A model generated the notes under the pieces. It ran no database searches. It was not told the DNA's origin and saw only the letters and a program-made list of their open reading frames with translations. A DNA stretch of 64,000 nt from Chloroflexota bacterium. GTDB taxonomy: Bacteria > Chloroflexota > UBA11872 > UBA12225 > JAJDUF01. The translations under genes and the position numbers were made by a program. Location: assembly GCA_022826725.1 (NCBI GenBank), contig JAJDUF010000016.1:620001-684000 (forward strand), written 5' to 3'. Shown here piece after piece: positions 31,443-39,944 of this stretch; position 1 is the stretch's first letter, and each line of letters begins with the position of its first letter.

Positions 31443-31469
31443 GCCAACGCACATCTTATACCAATTCGC
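31443..31469. repeat. 27-bp direct repeat, right copy
   Basis: This is the same orientation and sequence as 30421-30447 with two changes, GCCAACGCACATCTTATACC then AATTCGC. It lies upstream of the CocE-like hydrolase, 118 bases after the HNH start region. The rest of the 272-base gap holds no gene. Confidence 0.8.
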
Positions 31470-31597
31470 TGTCGGGACAGAGGAGTCGAGGTGCGGGCCG
31501 GTGCTCATGGGGGCGTCGGAGGTGTTAGCATAGCTCTCTCAGTGCATGGGTGATTGCCGGCGGCTGGGCGTTGTCCGGCCGCGGTGAGGAGCGAACG

Positions 31598-33487
31598 ATG
31601 GAATCCACACACGCTGCGACTGCCCGCCAAGGTTCTGCTGCGCTCTACGACGTGGTGTACGAGCGCGACGTGATGGTACCCGCCCGCGATGGGACACCGC
31701 TGGCGACCGACCTGTACTTTCCCGCCATCGGGGGTGAGCGAGCGCCGGGGCAGTTTCCGGTCATCATGGAGCGGACGCCGTACAACAAGCTGCGCTTGGG
31801 CGCCCGCGACGCCGGCTACTTCTTCGCGCGCCGCGGCTACATCGGGGCGGTGCAGGACGTGCGCGGACGGTATGCCTCGGGTGGTACGTGGTATCCGTTC
31901 GCCGGCGACGGGACCGGTACGCAGGGCGAGGGGGAGGACGGATACGACGCGGTGGAGTGGCTGGCGGCCCAGGAGTGGTGCGACGGCGCGATCGGCACGA
32001 TTGGCGGCTCGTATGCCGGGGCGACACAGAGCGCCCTGGCCGCACTCAATCCGCCGCATCTGCGGGCCATGGCGATCTCGGTCGGGCCGCACGACTACTT
32101 CGAGAACTCGATGCGGCATCACGGGGCGGCCGAGCTGCGCTTTTTCATCTACTCGTTTCGGATGCTGCATACGAACGAGTGGGGCGACACTATGCCGCCC
32201 GGCGTGACCGATGCCTTCCGGGATTCGCACGAGCACATCCACTGGTGGGTGCGCCGGCTGCTCGATGGGCCGTTCCGCGCGGGCACGTCGCCGCTACAGC
32301 ACTACCCCAGCGTCGAGCAGTACGTCTTGGACTTGCTGTCGCGCGGCGAGGACGACGAACACTGGGCGCGGCCCGGCTTTGGCCCGCGGCGCTACTACGA
32401 ACAGCACGCCGACGTGCCGACGATCTATCAGGGCGGCTGGTACGACTCGTATGGAACGAGCACGGTGACGAACTTCATGGAATTCACGCGGCGCAGCCGC
32501 TCGCCGCAGCGCCTGATTATGGGGCCGTGGGTTCATGGCGCGGGCGAGGAGAACTACGCTGGCGAGGTCGAGTTCGACGTCGAGGCGGCGCAGGATTCGT
32601 GGGACGACGTGCGCTTGCGCTGGTTTGATCGGTGGCTCAAGGGGCTGGACAGCGGCGTGGATAGTGAGCCGCCGGTCAAGCTCTTCTTGATGGGCGGTGG
32701 CGAGGACGACGGGCGCATGACGACGGGCGACCGGCTCTTGCGGGGCGGGTCGTGGCGCGCGGCGCAGGATTGGCCGCTGCCGGAGACCGAGCCGACGCCG
32801 TATTACTTGCACGCCGGTGGTGGTCTTTCCGTAGCGCCGCCCGCGGCCCGGCCGCCCTCCGGCTACAGCTTCGATCCGCGGTACCCGGTGCCGACGACCG
32901 GCGGGAATATCTCGGCTGCCGATCCGCTGATGCCGCCGGGCGGGTTCGATCAACGCAACCGCGCGGACCTGCACGGCTGGCTAGGGCCGGATTACCAACA
33001 CACGCTGCCGCTGGCGGCGCGGGCCGACGTGCTTACCTTCCAGACGCCGCCGCTGGAGCAGCCGCTCGAAGTGACCGGCTCGGTCGTGGTCGAGCTATGG
33101 GCATCTTCGTCGGCCGTTGACACCGACTTCACGGCGAAGCTCATTGATGTCTACCCGCCGTCACCCGATTGGCCGGACGGGTTTGCGCTCAACCTCGGGG
33201 ACAGCGTTGTGCGGGCGCGGTATCGGGAGGGCTACGATCAGCCCCGCTTTCTCGAACCGGGGCAGCCGGTCAAGCTCTCCATCCTGCTGTACCCGACGAG
33301 CAACCTGTTCGAACGCGGCCATCGTATTCGCATAGACATTGCCAGCTCGAACTTCCCGCGGTTCGATGTCAACCCCAACACCGGCGAGCCGCTCAATGCC
33401 CATACGCACCACGTCGTCGCCCGCCAGCTGATCCACCACGCTCCCGACCACCCTTCGCACGTCCTCCTGCCGATCATTCCCGGCTGA
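31598..33487 (+). CDS. CocE/NonD family hydrolase
   Basis: This is a 629-residue alpha/beta hydrolase of the cocaine-esterase/X-Pro dipeptidyl-peptidase group, which splits ester or amide bonds. The family landmarks are DGTPLATDLYFPA, VIMERTPYNKL, FARRGYIGAVQDVRGRYASG with the oxyanion loop, and the nucleophile in IGTIGGSYAGAT (S of GxSYxG). The Asp/His partners lie later, with PWVHGAGEENY near position 325. The second half is a jelly-roll domain (ADVLTFQTPPLEQPLEVTGS). No signal peptide is seen. I chose ATG 31598, with GGTGAGGAG upstream, over 31550. The gene faces the HNH gene across the 31443 repeat. Confidence 0.9.
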   Translation: MESTHAATARQGSAALYDVVYERDVMVPARDGTPLATDLYFPAIGGERAPGQFPVIMERTPYNKLRLGARDAGYFFARRGYIGAVQDVRGRYASGGTWYPFAGDGTGTQGEGEDGYDAVEWLAAQEWCDGAIGTIGGSYAGATQSALAALNPPHLRAMAISVGPHDYFENSMRHHGAAELRFFIYSFRMLHTNEWGDTMPPGVTDAFRDSHEHIHWWVRRLLDGPFRAGTSPLQHYPSVEQYVLDLLSRGEDDEHWARPGFGPRRYYEQHADVPTIYQGGWYDSYGTSTVTNFMEFTRRSRSPQRLIMGPWVHGAGEENYAGEVEFDVEAAQDSWDDVRLRWFDRWLKGLDSGVDSEPPVKLFLMGGGEDDGRMTTGDRLLRGGSWRAAQDWPLPETEPTPYYLHAGGGLSVAPPAARPPSGYSFDPRYPVPTTGGNISAADPLMPPGGFDQRNRADLHGWLGPDYQHTLPLAARADVLTFQTPPLEQPLEVTGSVVVELWASSSAVDTDFTAKLIDVYPPSPDWPDGFALNLGDSVVRARYREGYDQPRFLEPGQPVKLSILLYPTSNLFERGHRIRIDIASSNFPRFDVNPNTGEPLNAHTHHVVARQLIHHAPDHPSHVLLPIIPG

Positions 33488-33504
33488 GGTGAGGTGGAAG
33501 CGCA

Positions 33505-33550
33505 CCTCACCCCCCGGCCCCCTCTCCATCGCGGAGCGATAGAGAGGGGG
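33505..33550. repeat. GC-rich palindromic repeat R1
   Basis: CCTCACC…CCTCTCCATCGCGG and AGCGATAGAGAGGGGG form the R1 hairpin between two convergent genes. The centre matches the 9101 copy. Confidence 0.75.
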
Positions 33551-33585
33551 TGTGTAGTGGATCGCAACGAGATGGTGGCGGCCTT

Positions 33586-34863
33586 CTACACGGGGAGGCA
33601 TTCGCGGTAGACGCGGCGCCAGTTGTCGCTGAGGATGCAGCGCAGCGAGTCCTCGCGGTAGCCGCGGCCGAGTAGCTCTGCGGTCAGGCGCGGCAGGTGG
33701 CCGGTGTGATCCATGCCAAGCGGCCACTGGTCCGCGCCAATGCCGCCTATATCGCCGCCCAACCCCACGTGCTCGTGGCCCACCAGATTGACGAGATAGT
33801 CCACGAGATCGGCGAGATGGGCGACGGTGGCGATCCGGCCGTGTGGCGGTGCGGGGTCGGGCGGCAAATCGTTGGCACGATAGAAGGACTGCTCGGCCTC
33901 CCAACGCTCCCCAGGGTCCAGCTCCCACGCCGGATTGCCGGTCAAGACGACCTTGCGGTCCCAGGGCGGCGGCGGTCCCGGCCGCCAGCGCATCCGCTCG
34001 TCGGGGTCCTGGTACGTGTCCAAGAGGTGCTGGTTGTAGCGCCAGAGTCGCGGCGGCCGTCCATGCGCTGCCGCGGGCGCGTACTTCCGGGGCCAAACAT
34101 CCTGGCGCAGCATGTGGTCGGCGAAATGCACGCCGATGACGCCGCCGCGGTCGGCGATCAACCGCAGGGTGGTATCGCGCAGACCACGCGACGACGGTAC
34201 GAGGTCGCGGCTGGTGGTGTGGCTGTCTATCGGCGGCTTTGACGACGTTTCGATAATGGCGCGCGCAGATTCTTCGGAGGCGTGCGCCACGTCGAGCACC
34301 ACGCCCAGCGCGTTCAGACGCGCTATCACGTCTCGCCCGAAGTCGGTCAGCGCCGGGCCGGGGAGGCCATCCATTCCGGTACACCAGCGGTTGTGGTACT
34401 GCATGGCCGGGTGGGTGGCGCGCACGCCTTGCCCGAACAAGCGATCCACCGTATCCAGGTCTACCGTGTGCGCGTTGCCGGTGAGATGCACGACCACGCC
34501 GACGCGGTCATCGTCGGTCGGAGGCGAATCCAGGTCGCTGCGCCGCGCTATGAGGCGGGCCGCCGGGCAGCGGCGCACCGCGTTCGCCACGTGCGCGATG
34601 CGGCGGCGCTGGTGCTCCAGCACCCAGGAGGCGGGGCCGGCGAGGTGGTAATCGCGCGGGCCGGTCTGGAAGTAGCAGCCGAAGCCGATTGAGGCGACCA
34701 GGGCATGAACGCCGGCTGCTTGCAGCTTGGCCAGGTCAATGTAGGTGCCGCCGTCCGGGGCCAGCGCCTCGTCGTCATAGTCCACGTAGCCCAGGAAGAC
34801 CGGCAGGCGCCGGTGCAGGTCCTTGGCTCGGTCGAGATGGGTAGTCCAGGTGTCCGCGGTCAT
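33586..34863 (-). CDS. Peptidase M19-like (renal dipeptidase) protein with altered metal site
   Basis: This 425-residue protein keeps the layout of membrane dipeptidase family M19. GGTYIDLAKLQAAGVHAL, GQGVRATHPAMQYHN, LGVVLDVAHASEESAR, PPIDSHTTSRDLVPSSRGLR and GGVIGVHFADHML match, as does HVGLGGDIGGIG near the end. Two zinc ligands of the usual di-zinc site look absent. The N-terminal HxD appears as GYVD (canonical GHND), with His replaced by Tyr. The bridging Glu segment (canonical gIEGg) reads HLTGNAH. The two later His are present. It may be inactive as a dipeptidase or may use one metal. A 45-residue insertion (APAAAHGRPPRLWRYNQHLL) is also unusual. No signal peptide is visible. Confidence 0.8.
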   Translation of the reverse strand: MTADTWTTHLDRAKDLHRRLPVFLGYVDYDDEALAPDGGTYIDLAKLQAAGVHALVASIGFGCYFQTGPRDYHLAGPASWVLEHQRRRIAHVANAVRRCPAARLIARRSDLDSPPTDDDRVGVVVHLTGNAHTVDLDTVDRLFGQGVRATHPAMQYHNRWCTGMDGLPGPALTDFGRDVIARLNALGVVLDVAHASEESARAIIETSSKPPIDSHTTSRDLVPSSRGLRDTTLRLIADRGGVIGVHFADHMLRQDVWPRKYAPAAAHGRPPRLWRYNQHLLDTYQDPDERMRWRPGPPPPWDRKVVLTGNPAWELDPGERWEAEQSFYRANDLPPDPAPPHGRIATVAHLADLVDYLVNLVGHEHVGLGGDIGGIGADQWPLGMDHTGHLPRLTAELLGRGYREDSLRCILSDNWRRVYRECLPV

Positions 34864-34995
34864 CCTTCCAGTACCCTTCTCATGCTCTCACCCCGGTCAT
34901 CCCCGGCTGACGCGGATCATACATAGCAGATGACGGATAGGACAGGATGCCTGGGATATCCGACGACGCAAACTCGTCAGGCTTGGCTCGTGGGG

Positions 34996-35376
34996 CTAGG
35001 CGGAGTGATAAAGGCTAAGTTTTCCCGACTGGTCAACACCATAAATGAACGGTCGTGGTGTCGTAGCGAAGCTGCGCTCCATCTTCTCCAGCGTTAGGAC
35101 TAGGAGCTTCAGGTATTGCCAGCGGGTTGGGTGTTTCTTCTGGATCAGGCAGAAGCAACCGACGCTGTTTTCCAGGATGGCTTGCCGTTCCCATAGACGT
35201 GTCCTGATCTTCTTGTCGCGGGTGATGACGAGCCAGCCATGCTTGCCCGCCACCGGTAGCCAATCAGCATCTTTGGTGTCGTGTGGGAAACAGTCCTCTA
35301 GCCAGCACACATCATCTCGGACTGCTTTGAGTGCAGTAGCCACGCTCTTGGGGATTGAGCGATCTATGAAAATCAT
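34996..35376 (-). CDS. Putative toxin, DUF5615/PIN-like protein
   Basis: This 126-residue protein resembles PIN-like toxins of the DUF5615/VapC45 kind. It opens MIFIDRSIPKSVATALKAVR, giving the first Asp of the metal site, then VCWLEDCFPHDTKDADWLPV and WLVITRDKKIRTRLWE with further acidic and basic residues near the expected places. Such proteins cut RNA when free. Its ATG overlaps the stop of the preceding gene by four bases (35373-35376), the typical coupling of a toxin-antitoxin pair. Base composition is a little lower in GC than the neighbours. Catalytic activity is inferred from family resemblance only. Confidence 0.7.
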   Translation of the reverse strand: MIFIDRSIPKSVATALKAVRDDVCWLEDCFPHDTKDADWLPVAGKHGWLVITRDKKIRTRLWERQAILENSVGCFCLIQKKHPTRWQYLKLLVLTLEKMERSFATTPRPFIYGVDQSGKLSLYHSA

Positions 35377-36056
35377 GCAGCACGTTGCTGTTCAAATTCG
35401 AGTGCCCGATCCACATGAACTTGCTCGATATTGAAGTCGTCTGAGATTTGCTCTTTGGGATCACCCGCTATGAACCGCTCCAGAATAATCTCGGTACGCA
35501 CTCCGGATTTGGCCACTACCGGAAAGCCGAAACCGTACTCCGGATCAATGACAACGGGAGCGCTACGGCCTAGGGGCCACCAACGCGCTACAAGCTGGTT
35601 AGCGTCGTAATCCAGCTCCTGTAGAAACGGGTCCAGTACCTCATTCCACGCCTGCATCCGCTTCTTCCGCCCAACTTCGAGCAGGACATCACCGCGATCA
35701 ACGAATATCTCACGCCCGCCCATCTTGAAACGCAAGGTTGCAAGCGGACGTGGCACTCGGAGAATCTCTTGGCAATTGCGGACTATCTCGCGGATCACCC
35801 GCAGCGAAAAGCCCACCTCTTTCAGGCGTCCGATAGCGGCAATCTCCACGAGATCAGCAAACGAGACGCTCTCTTCCCTTTGGACACCGGGAGTGACGGG
35901 TGGCTGGACAACCCGCTGGCCATGGGTATCGTAGTAGGCATACCCCGCAAGCCAGCGCTTTGCGGTGCCACGGCTCACATTGGCGAGGTAGTCCGCGTCT
36001 GCAAAACCGTAGAGAGGCCGTATCAAATAGGGAGGAATAGCAAGCGTATCTTCCAC
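35373..36056 (-). CDS. Putative DUF433-type antitoxin/DNA-binding regulator (VapB45-like)
   Basis: This 227-residue protein precedes the PIN-like gene and overlaps its start. The N-terminal part reads like a MerR-type helix-turn-helix: YGFADADYLANVSRGTAKRW, then VSFADLVEIAAIGRLKEVGF and SLRVIREIV. The C-terminal part has the DUF433 character, WWPLGRSAPVVIDPEYGFGF, VRTEIILERFIAGDPKEQIS and DDFNIEQVHVDRALEFEQQR. DUF433 proteins are the antitoxin partner of DUF5615 toxins. The palindrome at 36081-36110 upstream is a natural autoregulation site. The pair was probably acquired laterally, judging by composition. Confidence 0.72.
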   Translation of the reverse strand: MEDTLAIPPYLIRPLYGFADADYLANVSRGTAKRWLAGYAYYDTHGQRVVQPPVTPGVQREESVSFADLVEIAAIGRLKEVGFSLRVIREIVRNCQEILRVPRPLATLRFKMGGREIFVDRGDVLLEVGRKKRMQAWNEVLDPFLQELDYDANQLVARWWPLGRSAPVVIDPEYGFGFPVVAKSGVRTEIILERFIAGDPKEQISDDFNIEQVHVDRALEFEQQRAA

Positions 36057-36080
36057 TGCTCTTCTCCCTATCCGTTTAGC

Positions 36081-36110
36081 TGTGGCAGCAACTCCGGGAT
36101 CGCTGCCACA
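36081..36110. promoter_or_regulatory. Inverted repeat upstream of the DUF433-PIN TA operon, candidate operator
   Basis: TGTGGCAGC (36081-36089) and GCTGCCACA (36102-36110) are perfect 9-bp inverted repeats spaced by 12 bases, centred about 40 bases before the antitoxin start. The arm-to-arm distance of 21 bases fits one face of the helix. Function is inferred. Confidence 0.5.
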
Positions 36111-36206
36111 CCGGGTTCAACCCTCACCTAGTCGCATGACGGAATGCGACGCCGATAGCCGCAGTATACCCCACATTGGCGTACACAACCTATACGCCGG
36201 TGGTCC

Positions 36207-37238
36207 TTACTCCGGGAGGGGGAGGGAGACGGGGCGGCCTTCGCGGGCGGAGATTTCGGCGGCAAAGATGAGCTCGTGGGTCTTCACCGCGTCGCTCATC
36301 GGGATTTGGGCCTCGCGGTCCTCGCGGATAGCGTCAATGAAGTCATTCACCTCGCCTGGGAAGGGATGGTGCGTGACCTCGGGGGTGTCGGGCATGATCG
36401 TCGGGAAGCTGGCCCAGCCGGTCTGTCCGGGCAGGTGGTCGGAAAGGAAGTACTCGTTGTCCAGCGTCCCTTTCGCGCCGTGCAAGCGCAGGTTGAACTG
36501 GTATTTGAGGTTGCCTTCCAGGATGCAGCCGATCTTGCCGATTGCCCCACTGTCGAACTTCACGACGGTCAGGGTGGTCGGCTCCCACTCCATCACGTCG
36601 GTAAACCGGCCCTCGTAGCCAAAGACCTCGACGACCTCGCCCGGCATGAACCAGCGCAGCGCGTCTACGGCGTGACAGCCCGCGCAGATCAGCGCCCCGC
36701 CGGCCTTCGCGCGCTGCCGCGCCCAATGGTAGCCGGGATACCACTTCTCCCAGTTGCCGCTGAAGTAGTCGCATTCGCCGTAGTAGATCGAGCCGAAGAA
36801 ATCGCCGGCGACCATCGCCTTAACGCTCTCGAAGTAGGGATTCCAGTGCAGCACAAAGCCAACCTGTGTCTTGACGCCGGCCGTTTCGATAGCCGCATTC
36901 AGCTGGCGTAGCCCGGGGAGGTCAATCGCCACTGGCTTCTCCAGCAGGAGATGCTTACCGGCCTGCGCCGCGGCCACACCCTGCTCCACGTGCAGGTTAT
37001 TCACCGAGCAGACCGCGACGATATCAATCTCAGGGTCCTGGAGGAATTGCTCGTAGTCGGTGTACACGCGGGCCGGCCCCAGCCCATTGGTCTGACGCAC
37101 GTGCTCGGCGTTCTCGCGGCTGCTGCTGCACAGCGCGATAACGCTGGCGTGCGGGTTAGCCTCAAACGCCTTGATGTGCTCACCAGCGACCCAGCCGATA
37201 CCGACAATACCTACGCCCAGCTTGCCATCCGGTGTCAT
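36207..37238 (-). CDS. Gfo/Idh/MocA family oxidoreductase
   Basis: This 343-residue NAD(P)-dependent sugar or sugar-acid dehydrogenase has an N-terminal Rossmann fold: LGVGIVGIGWVAGEHIKAFE with GxGxxG. CSVNNLHVEQGVAAAQAGKH and LLLEKPVAIDL follow, the EKP motif supplying the catalytic Lys. The C-terminal alpha/beta domain has GGALICAGCHAVDALRWFMP, whose GC.HxxD pattern is near the family GG(V)..D..cH.iD active-site segment. Substrate is unknown. The gene upstream at 37295 on the same strand is an enolase-superfamily dehydratase, 56 bases away. The two may serve the same sugar-acid pathway. AGGGGAGACG precedes ATG 37238. Confidence 0.93.
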   Translation of the reverse strand: MTPDGKLGVGIVGIGWVAGEHIKAFEANPHASVIALCSSSRENAEHVRQTNGLGPARVYTDYEQFLQDPEIDIVAVCSVNNLHVEQGVAAAQAGKHLLLEKPVAIDLPGLRQLNAAIETAGVKTQVGFVLHWNPYFESVKAMVAGDFFGSIYYGECDYFSGNWEKWYPGYHWARQRAKAGGALICAGCHAVDALRWFMPGEVVEVFGYEGRFTDVMEWEPTTLTVVKFDSGAIGKIGCILEGNLKYQFNLRLHGAKGTLDNEYFLSDHLPGQTGWASFPTIMPDTPEVTHHPFPGEVNDFIDAIREDREAQIPMSDAVKTHELIFAAEISAREGRPVSLPLPE

Positions 37239-37294
37239 CGTCTCCCCTCCTTACTGGACCTTACTGCAACTCGTGCGACTACGAACCGCGAGCG

Positions 37295-38455
37295 CTACTC
37301 GTAGACCGTTTCGCCGGTCTTGTGGGCATTGATGTAGTCCCAGTCGAACTCCACGCCCAGCCCTGGCCCTTCGGGCACGTCCACGCACCCGTTCTCGTCT
37401 ACCGAATCCAGCTCGTCCAGCCAACGGCGGTCGGCGTAGATCGGCGCCTTCGTATTCTGAATGTTGGGGTGGACCAGGCCCAGCTCGTAGTAGTTGGTGT
37501 TGCGGATGGACGCCATACAGTGCCGATGGGACAGGCCACCACCGTGTAGCTCCACGTCCAGGCCATGTGCCTCTGCGAGCACGGCAATCTTCATCACGCC
37601 GGTAATGCCGCCATCCTCACCGTCCCCGGCGCGAATATAGTCGGCGGCGCCGGAATGGATGGTATCGGCCTTCTGCTCCAGGCCGCGCACGTGCTCGCCG
37701 AGCAGCAGTGGTGTCTTGATGAATTGGCGCAGCTTGGTGTGGGCAAAGCTGGAAAAGCCACCGCCCCGGAACGCATCCTCGTACCAGAAGTAGCGAGCCT
37801 CGTCGCACGCCCGGCCCACGCGCAGCACGTCGTCGAACGTGTTGTAGGCGCCGGCGGGGTCGAGCATGATGTCCATATCGTCGCCGACGGCCGCGCGGAT
37901 GGCGAGCACCGCCGCGACTTCGCGCTCGATAGGCACGTCAATCCAGCCATGAATCTTGAAGGCCGGGTAGCCGAACTCCTCTTTGCACCGCAACGCAAAC
38001 TCGCCATAGTCCTCGGGACGAGTGAGGCCACCGTTTTCGTCGCCGTGATAGGTGCTGGCATAGCACGGGAGCTTCTTACGCCAGCCGCCGAGGAGGGCAT
38101 AGATCGGGACGCCGTGCAGCTTACCGGCGATGTCCCACAGGGCCACGTCTACCGCGCCGGGCGGCGTGCCCCCGGCGCCGCGGTGGGTGCGCTTGAGATC
38201 GTGCCAGATGGCCTCGCGCTCCAAGGCGTTTCGTCCGAGGAGATACTGCACCACGCGCGGTTGAAGATTCCCGCCCGGCACCTGGCCACTGACGCCGGCA
38301 TCGGTCTCGATGGTCATGATGCTGCCGCCCGAGGAAAGACGGGCGCCTTCCTCATACACCATGTCGAAGCCGAATTGCGCCTCCATGCTCAGGTTGGCGA
38401 TCTCGTGCTCGTAGTGGGTGACGACGATCCGCGTGATCTTGACTGCTGAAGACAT
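37295..38455 (-). CDS. Mandelate racemase/muconate lactonizing enzyme family (enolase superfamily)
   Basis: This 386-residue protein probably dehydrates or epimerises an acid sugar. Metal ligands fit DIMLDPAGAY (Asp), FWYEDAFRGGG (Glu) and LLGEHVRGLEQ (Glu). The catalytic base Lys may be in FKIHGWIDVP, and GLDVELHGGGLSH gives a His late in the barrel. KLHGVPIYALLGGWRKKLPC is the family capping-barrel border. ATG 38455 (MSSAVK) with GGGAG upstream is preferred over 38479. It is transcribed before the Gfo/Idh/MocA gene, so they may share a transcript and pathway. A second enzyme of this superfamily lies at 54683. Confidence 0.92.
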   Translation of the reverse strand: MSSAVKITRIVVTHYEHEIANLSMEAQFGFDMVYEEGARLSSGGSIMTIETDAGVSGQVPGGNLQPRVVQYLLGRNALEREAIWHDLKRTHRGAGGTPPGAVDVALWDIAGKLHGVPIYALLGGWRKKLPCYASTYHGDENGGLTRPEDYGEFALRCKEEFGYPAFKIHGWIDVPIEREVAAVLAIRAAVGDDMDIMLDPAGAYNTFDDVLRVGRACDEARYFWYEDAFRGGGFSSFAHTKLRQFIKTPLLLGEHVRGLEQKADTIHSGAADYIRAGDGEDGGITGVMKIAVLAEAHGLDVELHGGGLSHRHCMASIRNTNYYELGLVHPNIQNTKAPIYADRRWLDELDSVDENGCVDVPEGPGLGVEFDWDYINAHKTGETVYE

Positions 38456-38604
38456 AGCCTCTACTCCCTGTGGTAGCACGCTTTCGCCGCGGCGCTACCC
38501 TTCCCGATACACCTTACAATACCCTCGGCGCCCCTCCGGCGCCACCATGCCAGCGGCGAGGGGGGCACACACACGCGGGCCGGGCGGGTATGATGCTGAG
38601 GGCC

Positions 38605-38952
38605 ATGACACCGTATCCGACCGACGACGACTCGTTAGCGCGGGACACGGACATCGAGTTCATCCGTGACTCCGGCCCCGGCGGTCAGCACCGCAACAAG
38701 GTGGAGACGGGGGTCCGGCTGCGCCACCGACCCTCGGGCGTGGTAGTGAAGGAAGCGCGCCGCCGCTCGCAGGCCCGCAACCGCGAGGCGGCCTTTACGC
38801 GCCTACGGGAGCACCTTGAGGCACTGAATCGGCCACCACCACGCCGTATCCCAACGACCGTACCCCGCAGCCAGAAGCACAAGCGCCTGGAGAACAAGCG
38901 GCAGCGTGGCCAGATCAAGCAATCTCGTCGTGCGCCAGCGCCGGACGAATAG
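38605..38952 (+). CDS. Small class I release-factor-like protein (ArfB-like)
   Basis: This 115-residue protein contains the peptidyl-tRNA hydrolysis domain of release factors. The motif DSGPGGQHRNKVETGVRL holds GGQ. There is no stop-codon recognition domain, and the C-terminus is basic (PRSQKHKRLENKRQRGQIKQ), as in ArfB/YaeJ, which enters the empty mRNA channel of stalled ribosomes. Function is thus probably ribosome rescue. It may also be one of the unnamed RF-like proteins. I selected ATG 38605 with GAGGG eight bases before it; the open frame to 38470 is not conserved in character. An R1 repeat follows the stop. Confidence 0.85.
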   Translation: MTPYPTDDDSLARDTDIEFIRDSGPGGQHRNKVETGVRLRHRPSGVVVKEARRRSQARNREAAFTRLREHLEALNRPPPRRIPTTVPRSQKHKRLENKRQRGQIKQSRRAPAPDE

Positions 38953-38961
38953 GCCGAGGCG

Positions 38962-39002
38962 CCTCACCCCCTGGCCCCCTCTCCACATGGTTGAGAGGGG
39001 GA
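38962..39002. repeat. GC-rich palindromic repeat R1
   Basis: CCTCACCCCCTGGCCCCCTC then TCCACATGGTTGAGAGGGGGAG keeps both R1 arms with a changed centre. It lies between two convergent genes. Confidence 0.7.
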
Positions 39003-39021
39003 GCGCAGTGGTGGCCGGTTC

Positions 39022-39747
39022 TCACTCTTCGGCTGACGTAACGCCGTCGATGACCGCCGCGGCCCAGCGCTCGAACACGACTGCGCCGACCTCTTTGGCC
39101 CGCGGCTGACAGGCGGCCGTGTCGGCCAGGATCGTCTCCGGCGCTACGCCGGCACCCACCACCTCATCGCGGAACGTCTCCACCATCGCCGCGATCTGGC
39201 GGCGCCCCATTTCGAGGTGATAGAGCAGTCCGTAGGCATTGTCACCGTAGCGAAAGGCTTGGTGCTCGGTCAGTGCCGACGACGCCAAGGCCACCGCCCC
39301 GGCCGGCAGATCGAAGACATCGCCGTGCCAGTGCAGCGGCGTGAAGGTCTGCGCGACGCCCTGCCAGAGCCGATCCGTGTGTGCGGCTTCTCGCAGGCGC
39401 ACTTCATACCAGCCGATTTCCTTCTGCGGCGCCGGGTAGACGCGCGCACCGAGCGCGGCTGCGAGCAACTGGCTCCCGAGGCAGACGCCGATGATCGGGA
39501 CTCCCGCGTGCAAGGCGGCTTCGATCAGCCGTAGCTCGTCGCGCAGGTGGGGGTAGCGATCCGCCTCGTAGACGCCCATCGGCCCGCCCATGACCACGAG
39601 ACCCGCAGCGCCGTCGAGCGCACTGGGCACGGCCTGTCCTTGATCTATCCGCACCGGCCGGGTCTCGATACCGCGGTCGGCCAGCGCGTCTGCGATGGCG
39701 CCAGGACCTTCGGGCGCAACGTGCTGCACGACGATGACGTGTGGCAT
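39022..39747 (-). CDS. Class I glutamine amidotransferase-like protein
   Basis: This 241-residue stand-alone GATase1 is similar to the GMP-synthase amidotransferase domain. The nucleophile elbow is VPIIGVCLGSQLLAAALG (Cys of G.CLG). The His is in FTPLHWHGDVFDLPAGAVAL, and the oxyanion GGPMG occurs in GLVVMGGPMGVYEADRYPHL. The third residue (Glu) is expected two positions after His in family members, whereas here it reads HGD, so the triad may be atypical. Substrate is unknown. It diverges from the TPP enzyme with 197 bases between; the intergenic stretch shows no gene. Confidence 0.88.
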   Translation of the reverse strand: MPHVIVVQHVAPEGPGAIADALADRGIETRPVRIDQGQAVPSALDGAAGLVVMGGPMGVYEADRYPHLRDELRLIEAALHAGVPIIGVCLGSQLLAAALGARVYPAPQKEIGWYEVRLREAAHTDRLWQGVAQTFTPLHWHGDVFDLPAGAVALASSALTEHQAFRYGDNAYGLLYHLEMGRRQIAAMVETFRDEVVGAGVAPETILADTAACQPRAKEVGAVVFERWAAAVIDGVTSAEE

Positions 39748-39944
39748 GTACTATCCCCCAGCGGAGTGTGCCATGACCGGCGGGCATAAGCGTAGCATGG
39801 GCCGCCGGGGCAGGCTTTTGTGGCGGCGCTGCCGTTTGTCGCTGCTCGTGATCTGCGCGGACGCGGTACAGTAGCTCCGCTATAGCGAAACGTGGCGGCT
39901 GGCGGCCGCCGGAAGCGACGACTACTCGGAAGGAGCAAGCGGAC

